64,000 bases of DNA from Tardiphaga robiniae (GCF_013359755.1 NZ_JABMCJ010000094.1:1-64000), one strand, 5' to 3'. Positions 33,309 to 42,417 are shown, counted from the first letter of the stretch. Numbers and translations: made by a program. Notes: generated from the letters alone by a model not told the origin.

Positions 33309-35438
33309 TTGCGACGCACGGCTGTCTCACCGATTGAACCTTTCGCAAGGCCGAATGACACACCTGTGGTGACGAGCCCGCACAACGGAGTTTCTGAAGG
33401 ACAGGACGAGCTGGCGGCGCGAGGCCGGACCGGCCTCGTCGCGGCTGTCCGTGCGATTCCGATCCGCTGGCGCATTTTGTCCATCGCAGCCCTGAACTCG
33501 GCGGTCGTCCTCGTCCTGGCGGGCTTGATCTGGAGTGGCTCGCGGGTGTTGTCCTCCGCCTGGGACGACGTGCGCCAGGTCCGACAGTCCGATCAGGTTC
33601 TGGCCCTGCTCGAGAGCGAGACCGGCCGGCTGCAGAACCTGATCCATCGCTATATCAATCAGCCCAGCCCCGAACTGTTCGCCGAAATCCTGCTGCTGCG
33701 CGAGGCTGTGCTTGGGACACTGAATACCCGTGCCTCGACCGACCCCATGCTGTCTGGCTCGGTCGCCGAGCTAGAACGCGTCACCGAGCGCTTCCTTAGC
33801 GGCTTCGGTGAATTGCGGACGCTTCAAACCACCATTGCCAAGACCTACGAAGAACAGGTGCTTGGGCCTGCCAAGGACATGGCGGGACTGTACTCCATCA
33901 TCGAGGGCGCCACCGGCCAGCGCGACGCGCTGATCTGGCCGGCACTCGGCAAGTCGCGTGAGGCATTCACCGCGATGCTGGTCGCCGCCAACGCCTATTA
34001 TCTGTCGCTGGCATCCGCCTCGGCCGAAGATGCACGCCGCAACACCGAGACGATCGAGCGTACGATCCCGGTCATGACCGACCTCGCCGACAATGATCTG
34101 CAGCGTATTGCGTTGCAGCGGCTCAAGGGACGCTCAGTTGCCCTCCGCCAGGGGCTCGCAAAACTGTCCGAACAACTCTCCAGCCGCACGGACCTGCTGC
34201 GCAATTCGATCGATGCCAGCCAGGCCGACACGATTGCTGCGATCGATGGCCTGTCCGTCAAGATGCGCCAGCGCGAGCAGTCCGCGCAGGCCACTTTCGA
34301 CCGCACGCTGACGGCGATCTCCCGCAATGTCATGGTCATCGCCGCGGCCTTTCTTGGGCTGATCATCACCGCAGGCATCATCATCGCGCTGAGCATCCGC
34401 CTGCCGCTGCAGCAGATCATGGCCTCGATGCGCGCGATCACCTCGGGCGACTATGATCGCAAGGTCCAGGGCACGGCCGCCAAGGACGAGGTTGGCGCCA
34501 TGGCCCGCGCCGTCGAGGTGTTCCGTGAGAACGCCGTCGCCAAGCGCGAAGCCGAGAACGAGCTGCGTGCATCGAAAGAGAAAGCCGAAAGCGCCTTGCT
34601 CGAACTAAATGCCGCACAGCAGAATTTGATCGACGCCGAACGGCTGGCCGCACTTGGCGGTCTAGTCGCCGGCGTGGCCCATGAGGTCAATAATCCGATC
34701 GGCATCAGCCTGACCGTGGCATCAAGCTTCGCGCGGCGCTCGGAAATGTTCGAGGCCGAACTGCGCTCCAATGCCCCGCTGCGGCGCTCGCAACTGGAAG
34801 AATTCGTCAAGACGTCACGCGATGCGGCGCAGCAACTGGTCGCCAACCTGCATCGCGCCGGCGAGCTTATTCAGTCCTTCAAACAGGTCGCCGTCGATCG
34901 GTCCCACGCCGAACGGCGGCAATTCAGCCTCTCCGAGGCCACCGATCAGATCATCGCCAGTCTGCGCCCCGTCCTGAAGAAGGCTCCGATCACACTGACG
35001 GTCGACGTGCCGGACGGGCTGATGATCGATGGCTATCCCGGGTCCTATGGCCAGATCCTGACCAATCTGTTCCTGAATGCGGCCAATCACGCATTTCCGG
35101 ACGGCAAACCGGGCGCCATCGCTATCACCGCCAAGCCGCGCGGCACCGACGATATCGAGATCAGCTTCTCCGACAACGGCGCGGGCATGAGCCCGGACGT
35201 CCAGCGACAGGCTTTCGACCCGTTTTTCACCACCCGCCGCAACGAAGGCGGCACCGGCCTTGGCCTCCACATCGTTTACAATCTGGTGACCCAGCAGCTG
35301 GGTGGCCGGATGATGCTGGAGTCAAGACTGGGACAAGGCACGACATTTCGCATTATCATGCCGCGGGCCGCCACTGGCGCCGCTGGATCATTTGACGGGA
35401 CTACGCAATGGCCGACCAGGACGATGTCCTCTACCTGA
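33309..35438 (+). CDS. Membrane-bound sensor histidine kinase with HAMP domain
   Basis: The 709-residue kinase has a first membrane helix at about residues 57-78, a large helical periplasmic sensor domain (about 80-335), a second helix (about 338-360), a HAMP linker (RLPLQQIMASMRAITSGDYD), a coiled coil, the phospho-His region LAALGGLVAGVAHEVNNPIG near residue 452, and an HATPase domain with NLFLNAANHAF, DNGAGM and GGTGLGLHIVYNL. The start is uncertain: TTG 33309 as given, or GTG 33366/33369. The 3' end overlaps the next gene by 31 bases. With the two following genes it forms a phosphorelay whose signal is unknown. Confidence 0.9.
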   Translation: MRRTAVSPIEPFARPNDTPVVTSPHNGVSEGQDELAARGRTGLVAAVRAIPIRWRILSIAALNSAVVLVLAGLIWSGSRVLSSAWDDVRQVRQSDQVLALLESETGRLQNLIHRYINQPSPELFAEILLLREAVLGTLNTRASTDPMLSGSVAELERVTERFLSGFGELRTLQTTIAKTYEEQVLGPAKDMAGLYSIIEGATGQRDALIWPALGKSREAFTAMLVAANAYYLSLASASAEDARRNTETIERTIPVMTDLADNDLQRIALQRLKGRSVALRQGLAKLSEQLSSRTDLLRNSIDASQADTIAAIDGLSVKMRQREQSAQATFDRTLTAISRNVMVIAAAFLGLIITAGIIIALSIRLPLQQIMASMRAITSGDYDRKVQGTAAKDEVGAMARAVEVFRENAVAKREAENELRASKEKAESALLELNAAQQNLIDAERLAALGGLVAGVAHEVNNPIGISLTVASSFARRSEMFEAELRSNAPLRRSQLEEFVKTSRDAAQQLVANLHRAGELIQSFKQVAVDRSHAERRQFSLSEATDQIIASLRPVLKKAPITLTVDVPDGLMIDGYPGSYGQILTNLFLNAANHAFPDGKPGAIAITAKPRGTDDIEISFSDNGAGMSPDVQRQAFDPFFTTRRNEGGTGLGLHIVYNLVTQQLGGRMMLESRLGQGTTFRIIMPRAATGAAGSFDGTTQWPTRTMSST

Positions 35439-37156
35439 TTGAAGACTCCGGTGATGTCCCGGAAGAATCCAATAACCGAAAATGGAAGATCGCGGTCATC
35501 GACGATGACCAGGCCGTGCATGAGGGCACGCGCTTCGCGCTGAGCGATTACACCCTGAACGGCCAGTCGCTGGAAATCCTGTCGGCCTATTCCGCTGCCG
35601 AAGGCCAGGCCCTGATGCGCGAGCATACGGATATCGCAGCCGTACTGCTCGACGTCATCATGGAGACGGATGCGGCCGGCCTCGAACTGGTCGAGTTCAT
35701 CCGCAACGAGCTGCACAACGAAACCGTCCGCATCATCCTGCGTACCGGCCAGCCCGGCCAGGCGCCGGAGCGCCGCGTCATCGTCGACTATGACATCAAC
35801 GATTACAAGGCGAAGACCGAACTGACCGCCGACAAGCTGTTCACCTCGCTGACGGCCGCGCTGCGCAGCTATCAGCAACTCGAACGCATGGTGCAGACAC
35901 GGCGCGGCCTCGAAATCATCATCGACGCCGCCTCGACGCTCTATGATTTCAAGTCGATGCAGCGGCTTGCCGAAGGCGTGCTGACGCAGATCGCCTCGCT
36001 GCTGAATGTCGATTGCGCCGGCATTCTGGTGCTGCGCGATGGCGGCGTTGTCGGCGACGACTATGCCGTCCTCGCCGGATCAGGCTGTTACAGCCGCTTC
36101 ATGGGTACCGCCACCGCGCAGTCGCTCGATCCGGACCTGCGCCAGATGGTCGAAGATGCCTTCAAGCGCCGCAAGCATGACTTCGCCGACCATCGGACGG
36201 CGCTCTATATTCGCACCGGCAGCGGCCGTGAGGTTGTCGTGCTGCTGCAGGCGGAGCGGCAATTGTCGGAGACAGACCGTTCTCTGGTTGAGATCTTCGG
36301 CAGTCGGCTGTCGATCGCCTTCGACAACGTGATCCTCTATCAGCAACTGCACGAGGCCAATACGCAGTTGGAAGACCGCGTGGCGCAGCGTACCCGCGCC
36401 CTGATGCAGGCCAATCGCCGGCTTTCCGCGCAGTGGCTGCGGCTGCAGCGGGCCAACGGCTTCAAGAACGAGATTCTGGGTACCGTCGCCCATGACCTGA
36501 AGAATCCACTCGGCGTGATCCTCGGCCGCACCGAGATGCTGACCGAGCTGATATCCGCGGGATCGCCGAAGGAAAACATCTCCGCGCAGGTCGATCACAT
36601 TCGTGACGCCACCAAGCGACTGACCTCGATGGTCGATCACCTGATCTCCGACGCCATGGCGGACGCCTTCGATATCACCATCCGCCGTGAGCCGGTCGAT
36701 CTGGCGACGCTGGTCCGGGACGTCGCTGAAGCGAATCGGCCGTCTGCGGTGAACAAGCAGCAGGACCTCTCCGTCTCGGCGCCGGATCACCACGATCTCA
36801 CCATGTGCGATGCCGACCGGATGCGCGAAGCGATCGACAATCTCGTCAGCAACGCCATCAAATACAGCCCGATCGGCGGCAAGATCGCGCTGCTCATCAC
36901 AGGCGATGCCGATTATGTCCGCATCAGCATCAGCGACGAAGGTCCCGGCCTGTCGCCGGAGGATCTCGACCGCCTGTTTGGTCGTTTCCAGCGGCTTTCA
37001 GCCAAGCCAACCGGTGGTGAAAGTTCAACCGGCCTCGGCCTGTCGATCGTCAAACGCATCATCGACATGCATGGCGGCGAGGTGAATGCACATAGCCCCG
37101 GCCAGGGCGCCACCTTCACCATCCTGCTGCCAGCCACCAGTGAGGGCCTGTCATGA
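35408..37156 (+). CDS. Response regulator / DUF3369 / histidine kinase hybrid
   Basis: The 582-residue protein has an N-terminal receiver domain (IAVIDDDQAVHEG, phospho-acceptor Asp in AVLLDVIMETD near residue 81), a DUF3369 GAF-like domain at about 170-315, and a C-terminal kinase with GTVAHDLKNPLGVILG near residue 360 and ATPase boxes DNLVSNAIKYSP, DEGPGLS and STGLGLSIVKRI. The reversed order (receiver first) suits a relay in which it is phosphorylated by the kinase before it and then passes phosphate on. There are no membrane helices. It overlaps both neighbours. Confidence 0.92.
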   Translation: MADQDDVLYLIEDSGDVPEESNNRKWKIAVIDDDQAVHEGTRFALSDYTLNGQSLEILSAYSAAEGQALMREHTDIAAVLLDVIMETDAAGLELVEFIRNELHNETVRIILRTGQPGQAPERRVIVDYDINDYKAKTELTADKLFTSLTAALRSYQQLERMVQTRRGLEIIIDAASTLYDFKSMQRLAEGVLTQIASLLNVDCAGILVLRDGGVVGDDYAVLAGSGCYSRFMGTATAQSLDPDLRQMVEDAFKRRKHDFADHRTALYIRTGSGREVVVLLQAERQLSETDRSLVEIFGSRLSIAFDNVILYQQLHEANTQLEDRVAQRTRALMQANRRLSAQWLRLQRANGFKNEILGTVAHDLKNPLGVILGRTEMLTELISAGSPKENISAQVDHIRDATKRLTSMVDHLISDAMADAFDITIRREPVDLATLVRDVAEANRPSAVNKQQDLSVSAPDHHDLTMCDADRMREAIDNLVSNAIKYSPIGGKIALLITGDADYVRISISDEGPGLSPEDLDRLFGRFQRLSAKPTGGESSTGLGLSIVKRIIDMHGGEVNAHSPGQGATFTILLPATSEGLS

Positions 37157-37890
37157 GCCAGAGCCCGCATATCGTCGTCGTCGACGACGAAGCACCCGCC
37201 CGCGAGATGGTGGGCGACTATCTCAAGATGCACGGCTTTGCCGTGACCCTGTGCGACGGCGGCAAGAGCCTGCGCAGCGAGATCGAGACCAAGGTGCCGG
37301 ATCTCGTGGTGCTCGACCTCAACATGCCCGAGGAAGACGGGCTCTCGATCATCCGTGACCTCAAGAGCCGCATCAACGTGCCGGTGATCATGCTCACCGC
37401 CACCGCAAGCCCGATCGACCGTGTCGTCGGCCTCGAACTCGGTGCCGACGATTACATCGCCAAGCCCTGCGAACTCCGCGAATTGATGGCGCGCATCCGC
37501 TCGGTCTTGCGCCGAAGCACGCCGGTGAAGGGCGCAGCAGCAGACGCAACGCCTGCCAAGGAGAGCAAGGATCATCTCGTGCGCTTCGGCACGAAATGGC
37601 TCGATCTGGAAGCGCAGGCCCTGCGCGATGATGAGGGCAACGAACATCCGCTGACAGCCTCTGAATTTGGCCTGCTCAAGGTATTCGCCGCGAATCCGAA
37701 GCGCGTGCTCTCGCGCGAACGGCTGCTCGAACTGGCCAATGCCCGCGATGCAGAGGCTTTCGACCGGGCGGTTGACCTACGGATCATGCGAATCCGCCGC
37801 AAGATCGAGCCCGATCCGACGAAACCCGCCGTGATCCGTACAATTCGCGGCGGGGGCTATTTGTTCTCCCCGGTGGGCGACAAGGCCTGA
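37153..37890 (+). CDS. OmpR-family response regulator
   Basis: The 245-residue regulator has a receiver domain (VVVDDEAPAREM, phospho-Asp in LVVLDLNMPEEDG near residue 56, Lys in YIAKPCELREL near 108) and a C-terminal winged-helix trans_reg_C domain (LTASEFGLLKVFAANPKRVL, IRTIRGGGYLF). The linker of about 25 residues is Ala/Lys-rich. Its ATG overlaps the previous stop. The ECF sigma gene 195 bases downstream has tandem GAAAC boxes 21 bp apart, a spacing that fits OmpR-type dimers, so that gene is a candidate target. Confidence 0.93.
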   Translation: MSQSPHIVVVDDEAPAREMVGDYLKMHGFAVTLCDGGKSLRSEIETKVPDLVVLDLNMPEEDGLSIIRDLKSRINVPVIMLTATASPIDRVVGLELGADDYIAKPCELRELMARIRSVLRRSTPVKGAAADATPAKESKDHLVRFGTKWLDLEAQALRDDEGNEHPLTASEFGLLKVFAANPKRVLSRERLLELANARDAEAFDRAVDLRIMRIRRKIEPDPTKPAVIRTIRGGGYLFSPVGDKA

Positions 37891-37942
37891 GCACCCCTTT
37901 TGGAATCTATCTCATTCAATTTACACGCATTTCACCTCTGAA

Positions 37943-38027
37943 TGTTTCGTCGCAAACCCTGCGATGAAACAATTCTCCGGTTCCATGAAACCATTTTCCG
38001 CTTTTGAAGCAGACGCCCTGAAACCGG
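37943..38027 (+). promoter_or_regulatory. GAAAC-repeat promoter element before the ECF sigma gene
   Basis: Positions 37961-37998 match 538-575 at 33 of 38 bases. GAAAC boxes start at 37966, 37987 and 38020. In addition TGTTTCGTCGCA (37943-37954) and TGCGATGAAACA (37960-37971) form a 12-base inverted repeat with one mismatch and a five-base centre, overlapping the first box. TGAAACCGG at 38019-38027 could be the -35 element of an ECF promoter, which would make the sigma gene autoregulated. Confidence 0.6.
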
Positions 38028-38084
38028 GGCTCCTTAACAATCCTCCCAACGAAGCCGCAACGCGGTCTCTTACGGGAGTTAGTC

Positions 38085-38696
38085 ATGCAGAACGTCATCG
38101 CCCTCAATGCCGCCGGTCAGCAGGGTATCATTACGGCCCGCGCCACCTCGGATGAGATGCTGCTGGAGAATATCGCCAGCGGCGACCGCACAGCGATGCA
38201 CACGCTTTATGCCCGACACAATGTGCGGGTCTATCGCTTCGTTCTCCGCATGCTGCGCGACACGTCGGCGGCGGAAGATCTGGTCAGTCAGGTATTCCTC
38301 GACGTGTGGCGGACCGCCAGCCAGTTCGAAGGCCGCTCGCAGGTCTCCACCTGGCTGTTGTCGATCGCACGCTTCAAGGCACTGACCGCGCTACGCCAGC
38401 GTAAATATGAAGACATCGACCAGGACGATGTCATGGAAATCGCCGACCAGGCCGATACACCTGAGGCATCGCTCGATCGCAGCCGCACCAGCGCCATTCT
38501 TCGCGCCTGTGTCGCCAAGCTGTCGCCGGCGCATCGCGAGATCGTCAACCTCGTCTACTATCATGAGAAGTCAGTGGAAGAGGTCGCCGGCCTGATCGGC
38601 ATTCCCGCGTCGACGGTGAAGACCCGCATGTTCTACGCCCGCAAGCAGCTCGCCGATCTCCTGAAGACCGCCGGCATCGACAGTATCGCAGCGTAA
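38085..38696 (+). CDS. ECF-type RNA polymerase sigma factor
   Basis: The 203-residue sigma factor has region 2 at about residues 30-100 (RFVLRMLRDTSAAEDLVSQV, FLDVWRTASQF) and region 4 at about 135-190 (REIVNLVYYHEKSVEEVAGL, IGIPASTVKTRMFYARKQL). ATG 38085 has an ACGGGAG site. No anti-sigma gene (zinc-binding ChrR/RsrA type or membrane type) lies on either side, and it is not EcfG, which would be next to nepR/phyR. The phosphorelay operon upstream and the shared promoter element suggest control at the level of transcription. Confidence 0.93.
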   Translation: MQNVIALNAAGQQGIITARATSDEMLLENIASGDRTAMHTLYARHNVRVYRFVLRMLRDTSAAEDLVSQVFLDVWRTASQFEGRSQVSTWLLSIARFKALTALRQRKYEDIDQDDVMEIADQADTPEASLDRSRTSAILRACVAKLSPAHREIVNLVYYHEKSVEEVAGLIGIPASTVKTRMFYARKQLADLLKTAGIDSIAA

Positions 38697-39039
38697 TCTG
38701 CCCGTTCCTTTTGCTCCAACGTTCCAGACGTCAGTTCGCGTAAACCTCCCCACCTCCAGCGACCCGGACGGGATGCCCCCCTCCGGGTCGTATTCTGTTT
38801 GGAGCTACGGCTTTGTCATCGTCGGCGGACGCACGAACTTCCGCATCGACCTGCGCAATACATCTGACAAAATTGGACAAATTGTCTACGAGTCCAACGG
38901 CGAACGCCAATGTGGGCAGATGGACAGCCTTTTCAAGACGTTGCCGAATCCGGGCGACCAACTAACAAAGACCTCGCGCAGTTTCGCCCGCGCGCTCCGC
39001 ATGATAGAACACGTCCAGACTACACATGGACGAATGCAG
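38697..39039. other. Region between the ECF gene and the bd oxidase genes
   Basis: This 343-bp stretch includes an open frame continuous with cioA, but the upstream part does not resemble the family, whose members begin near the MFEGFDPV sequence. GACAA (38866-38870) and TTGTC (38882-38886) form an inverted repeat around AATTGGACAAA, a possible regulatory site. No FNR/FixK-type TTGAT-N4-ATCAA box was found. Confidence 0.45.
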
Positions 39040-40449
39040 ATGTTCGAAGGCTTTGACCCTGTCATACTGGCCCGAGCGCAATTTGCGTTCACGATGTCAT
39101 TTCACATCATCTTTCCCGCGTTCTCCATCGGGCTAGCGAGCTATCTCGCCGTGCTCGAAGCGCTCTGGTTGTGGACCGGGCGCGACGTCTTCCTCAACCT
39201 GTTCAATTACTGGCTCAAGATCTTCGCCGTTGCCTTCGGTATGGGCGTGGTCTCAGGCATCGTGATGTCCTACCAGTTCGGCACCAATTGGTCGGCCTTC
39301 TCCGACAAGGCAGGACCGATCATCGGCCCGCTGATGGCCTATGAAGTCCTCACCGCCTTCTTCCTTGAGGCTGGTTTTCTCGGCGTCATGCTGTTTGGCC
39401 TCAACCGCGTCGGTCCAAGGCTGCATTTCTTCGCTACGCTGATGGTCGCGATCGGCACGTTGTTTTCGGCGTTCTGGATTCTCTCGGCTAATTCCTGGAT
39501 GCAGACGCCGACCGGCTACACTATCAACGCTGCCGGCCAGTTCGTTGCCGCCGACTGGTGGAAGGTGATTTTTAATCCGTCCTTCCCGTATCGTCTCGTG
39601 CATATGGTGCTGGCGGCCTATCTCACCACGGCTTTCGTTGTGGGCGCGGTCGGTGCTTGGCATCTGCTCAAGGATACGCGCCTGCCCGGCCCACGCGTGA
39701 TGTTCTCCATGGCGATGTGGATGGCGACACTGGTCGCACCACTGCAGATTCTTGCCGGCGATCAGCACGGCCTCAACACGCTTGAGCACCAGCCAACCAA
39801 GATCATGGCCATGGAAGGCCATTTCGAGAGCCATCCCCATGGCGCGCCGCTGATCCTGTTCGGTCTCCCGAGCCAGGCCGAAGGCAAAGTGAACTACGCC
39901 ATCGAGATACCCAAGCTCGGATCACTGATCCTGAAGCACGACCTCAATGCGCCGATGGCCGGGCTCGATACTGTTCCGCGCGAAAACTGGCCGCCGGTGC
40001 CGGTGACGTTCTGGTCGTTCCGCATCATGGTCGGCATCGGCTTCCTGATGCTGGGACTGGGACTGCTGAGCCTCTACATGCGCTTCCGCGGCAAGTTCTA
40101 TGAGTCGCGTTTGCTTCACAGCTTTGCGCTGGCGATGGGACCGGCCGGATTCATCGCCGTGCTGGCCGGCTGGGTCACCACCGAAACGGGGCGGCAACCG
40201 TTCACGGTGTTCGGCCTGCTGCGCACCAGCGACTCGGTCTCGCCGCTGGCGGCGCCAGCCGTTGCGTCGTCGCTGATCGCCTTTGCCATCGTCTATTTCC
40301 TGGTCTTCGCCGCCGGCACGATCTATCTGCTCCGGCTCATGGCCGTGCCGCCACATCATGATGAGCAAGGCCCGGCCGGCAACGTCCCGAGTCGCGCGGC
40401 GGGCATTACCCCGGCTGTGGGCGCAACCGCATCGGGGCGCACATCATGA
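39040..40449 (+). CDS. cioA: bd-type quinol oxidase subunit I, cyanide-insensitive type
   Basis: The 469-residue membrane protein is subunit I of a bd-type oxidase, which reduces oxygen with quinol without pumping protons. It begins MFEGFDPVILARAQFAFTMS with the axial His following, and has nine helices. The quinol loop after helix six is short (PRENWPPVPVTFWSFRIMVG region) and the sequence GRQPFTVFGLLRT replaces the usual GRQPW, both typical of the CIO branch. ATG 39040 is preferred; ATG 39034 two codons upstream is possible. The stop overlaps the start of cioB. Confidence 0.93.
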   Translation: MFEGFDPVILARAQFAFTMSFHIIFPAFSIGLASYLAVLEALWLWTGRDVFLNLFNYWLKIFAVAFGMGVVSGIVMSYQFGTNWSAFSDKAGPIIGPLMAYEVLTAFFLEAGFLGVMLFGLNRVGPRLHFFATLMVAIGTLFSAFWILSANSWMQTPTGYTINAAGQFVAADWWKVIFNPSFPYRLVHMVLAAYLTTAFVVGAVGAWHLLKDTRLPGPRVMFSMAMWMATLVAPLQILAGDQHGLNTLEHQPTKIMAMEGHFESHPHGAPLILFGLPSQAEGKVNYAIEIPKLGSLILKHDLNAPMAGLDTVPRENWPPVPVTFWSFRIMVGIGFLMLGLGLLSLYMRFRGKFYESRLLHSFALAMGPAGFIAVLAGWVTTETGRQPFTVFGLLRTSDSVSPLAAPAVASSLIAFAIVYFLVFAAGTIYLLRLMAVPPHHDEQGPAGNVPSRAAGITPAVGATASGRTS

Positions 40450-41447
40450 TCGATATCGCGGTCGTCTGGGCCTTCATCATCGCCTTTGCCGTGTTCGTCT
40501 ATGTCGTGATGGACGGCTTCGATCTCGGCCTCGGCATGCTGTTTCCACTCTTCCCGAAGAAGGAAGACCGTGACGTCATGATGAACTCGGTCGCTCCGGT
40601 CTGGGACGGCAACGAGACCTGGCTGGTGCTCGGCGGCGGCGGGCTGATGGCGGCGTTTCCGCTGGCCTATGCGGTGCTGATGCCGGCGCTCTATACGCCG
40701 ATGATCGTGATGCTGCTGGGGCTGGTGTTTCGCGGCGTCGCCTTCGAATTCCGCTGGCGCACCACGCGCGAGCGCAATCTGTGGGACATTGCCTTTGCCG
40801 GCGGCTCGCTGATGGCCACGCTGGCGCAGGGCGTGGCGCTTGGCGCTATCCTACAAGGCATCGTTGTCAATGGTCGCCACTATGGCGGCGGCTGGTGGGA
40901 CTGGCTGACACCGTTCAGCGTCCTGACCGGACTCGCACTGATGGCCGGCTACGGTCTGCTCGGCGCAACCTGGCTGGTGTTGAAGACCGAAGGCACATTG
41001 CGCGATCAGGCCTATCGTCTGAGTTGGTGGCTGCTATTCGCCATGCTCGCCGCCATCGGTCTCGTCAGCATCGCGACGCCATTTCTGGATGCCGAATATG
41101 CAAGGCGCTGGTTCGCCTGGCCCAACATCATCCTGACGGCGCCGGTGCCGATTGCGGTTGCTGCCATCACAGCGCTCTTGATGCGAAGCCTCGCGGCCAA
41201 ACAGGATTACCGGCCGTTCTTCCTGTCGCTGGCGCTGTTCGCACTGTCCTATGCCGGATTGGGCATCAGCATGTGGCCCTATATCGTGCCGCGCAGCATC
41301 ACCATCTGGCAGGCCGCGTCGCCCGACAACAGCCTGCATTTCATGAGCTACGGCGTCGCCGTGCTGGTTCCCATCATCCTCGGCTACACCGCCTGGGCCT
41401 ATTACGTGTTTCGTGGCAAGGTTCGCGCCGGCGCGGGCTATCACTGA
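40446..41447 (+). CDS. cioB: bd-type quinol oxidase subunit II
   Basis: The 333-residue subunit II has eight to nine membrane helices and the family's N-terminus FVYVVMDGFDLGLGMLFPLF, followed by the NSVAPVWDGNETWLVLGGG motif near residue 45. It forms the heterodimer with CioA. Start and stop overlap the flanking genes, so the three are translated together. Confidence 0.94.
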   Translation: MIDIAVVWAFIIAFAVFVYVVMDGFDLGLGMLFPLFPKKEDRDVMMNSVAPVWDGNETWLVLGGGGLMAAFPLAYAVLMPALYTPMIVMLLGLVFRGVAFEFRWRTTRERNLWDIAFAGGSLMATLAQGVALGAILQGIVVNGRHYGGGWWDWLTPFSVLTGLALMAGYGLLGATWLVLKTEGTLRDQAYRLSWWLLFAMLAAIGLVSIATPFLDAEYARRWFAWPNIILTAPVPIAVAAITALLMRSLAAKQDYRPFFLSLALFALSYAGLGISMWPYIVPRSITIWQAASPDNSLHFMSYGVAVLVPIILGYTAWAYYVFRGKVRAGAGYH

Positions 41448-41596
41448 TGACACCTGCGTCGCAGCAAAAGCCCGGCTCTTTGGGCAAGCGCCCGCTGATA
41501 CAGCGCCTGTTGTGGTTTGTTGCGCTGTGGCTGGGCGGCGTCGCCAGTGTGACCCTCGTCAGCTACGTGCTGCGACTGTGGATCGCACCGAAATAG
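41447..41596 (+). CDS. DUF2474 small membrane protein of the CIO oxidase (CydX-like)
   Basis: This 49-residue peptide begins MTPASQQKPGSLGKRPLIQR and has one membrane helix at about residues 21-44 (LLWFVALWLGGVASVTLVSY). Its ATG shares one base with the stop of cioB (TGATG). DUF2474 proteins are found at the end of cio operons and are thought to be small extra subunits like CydX of E. coli. It is short enough to be missed by automatic annotation. Confidence 0.88.
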   Translation: MTPASQQKPGSLGKRPLIQRLLWFVALWLGGVASVTLVSYVLRLWIAPK

Positions 41597-41755
41597 ACGC
41601 GGTGACCTTTAATCAAATCGTCACCCGCGGACGGCAAATATGCCGGCGACTCACGATGTCCGCGCGCGGACCGTCGCCATGCCCGCTGATTTCATGGTTC
41701 CCGTGATTTGGCTGGGATGATACAGAATATCGACGCGAAACCGGAGATGCCTGCG

Positions 41756-42358
41756 ATGATCAACATCCGCCGCCTGCTTGGCTTTCAACTCGTCGCCGCA
41801 GCCAGCCTGATGTTGTCGATCACGCAAGGCCTCGCCCAGCAACCGCGTCCGGATGTCGGCGACGAGCCCGGGCTGATTGCCGACGACTCCGTTCAGCTTG
41901 AACCGGAGTTCCAGAAGCAGATGGTGCTGTACCGCACCACCGAGGCGCCGGGCACCATCATCATCGCCACCTCCGAGCGCCATCTCTATGTGGTGCAGGG
42001 CAATGGTCGCGCGCTGCGATACGGCATCGGCGTCGGCCGCGACGGCTTCCAGTGGCAGGGCCTCCTGAAAATCTCGCGCAAGGCGGAGTGGCCGGACTGG
42101 ACGCCGCCGCCGGAAATGATCGCGCGCCAGCCTTACCTTCCTCGCTTCATGGCGGGCGGCCCCGGCAATCCGCTCGGCGCCCGCGCGCTCTATCTCGGCG
42201 CCACCGTCTATCGCATCCACGGCACCAACCGGCCCGACACCATCGGCACCGCTGTATCGTCCGGCTGTTTCCGGCTGGTCAATGCGGATGTCGCCGACCT
42301 CTATGAGCGGATTCCGGTGGGCACCAAGGTCATCGTGCGGCAGAAGCCTGAAATCTGA
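41756..42358 (+). CDS. L,D-transpeptidase (YkuD domain), secreted
   Basis: The 200-residue protein has a Sec signal (MINIRRLLGFQLVAAASLML, ending TQGLAQ) and an ErfK/YbiS/YcfS/YnhG domain. The substrate loop VVQGNGRALRYGIGVGRDGF and the active site HGTNRPDTIG...SSGCFRLVN, with His and Cys, are clear. Such enzymes form 3-3 cross-links or attach lipoproteins to peptidoglycan. ATG 41756 is chosen because GGAG lies nine bases upstream; the frame is open further back to 41708. Confidence 0.92.
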   Translation: MINIRRLLGFQLVAAASLMLSITQGLAQQPRPDVGDEPGLIADDSVQLEPEFQKQMVLYRTTEAPGTIIIATSERHLYVVQGNGRALRYGIGVGRDGFQWQGLLKISRKAEWPDWTPPPEMIARQPYLPRFMAGGPGNPLGARALYLGATVYRIHGTNRPDTIGTAVSSGCFRLVNADVADLYERIPVGTKVIVRQKPEI

Positions 42359-42390
42359 TCTGCGCCTCGCCGCGCAGCTCTTCGATCCAG

Positions 42391-42417
42391 TTTTTCTCTG
42401 ACATATTTTTCTCTGAC
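42391..42417. repeat. 12-bp direct repeat before the AapJ-like gene
   Basis: TTTTTCTCTGAC occurs at 42391-42402 and again at 42406-42417, a 15-bp period. It lies 17 bases before the start of the next gene. It may be a small duplication or a tandem binding site. Confidence 0.5.

Noticed and set aside
38773-39039. N-terminal extension of CioA by about 90 residues
   Set aside because: The family begins at MFEGFDPV; the upstream part has no similarity to it and would make the protein unusually long.
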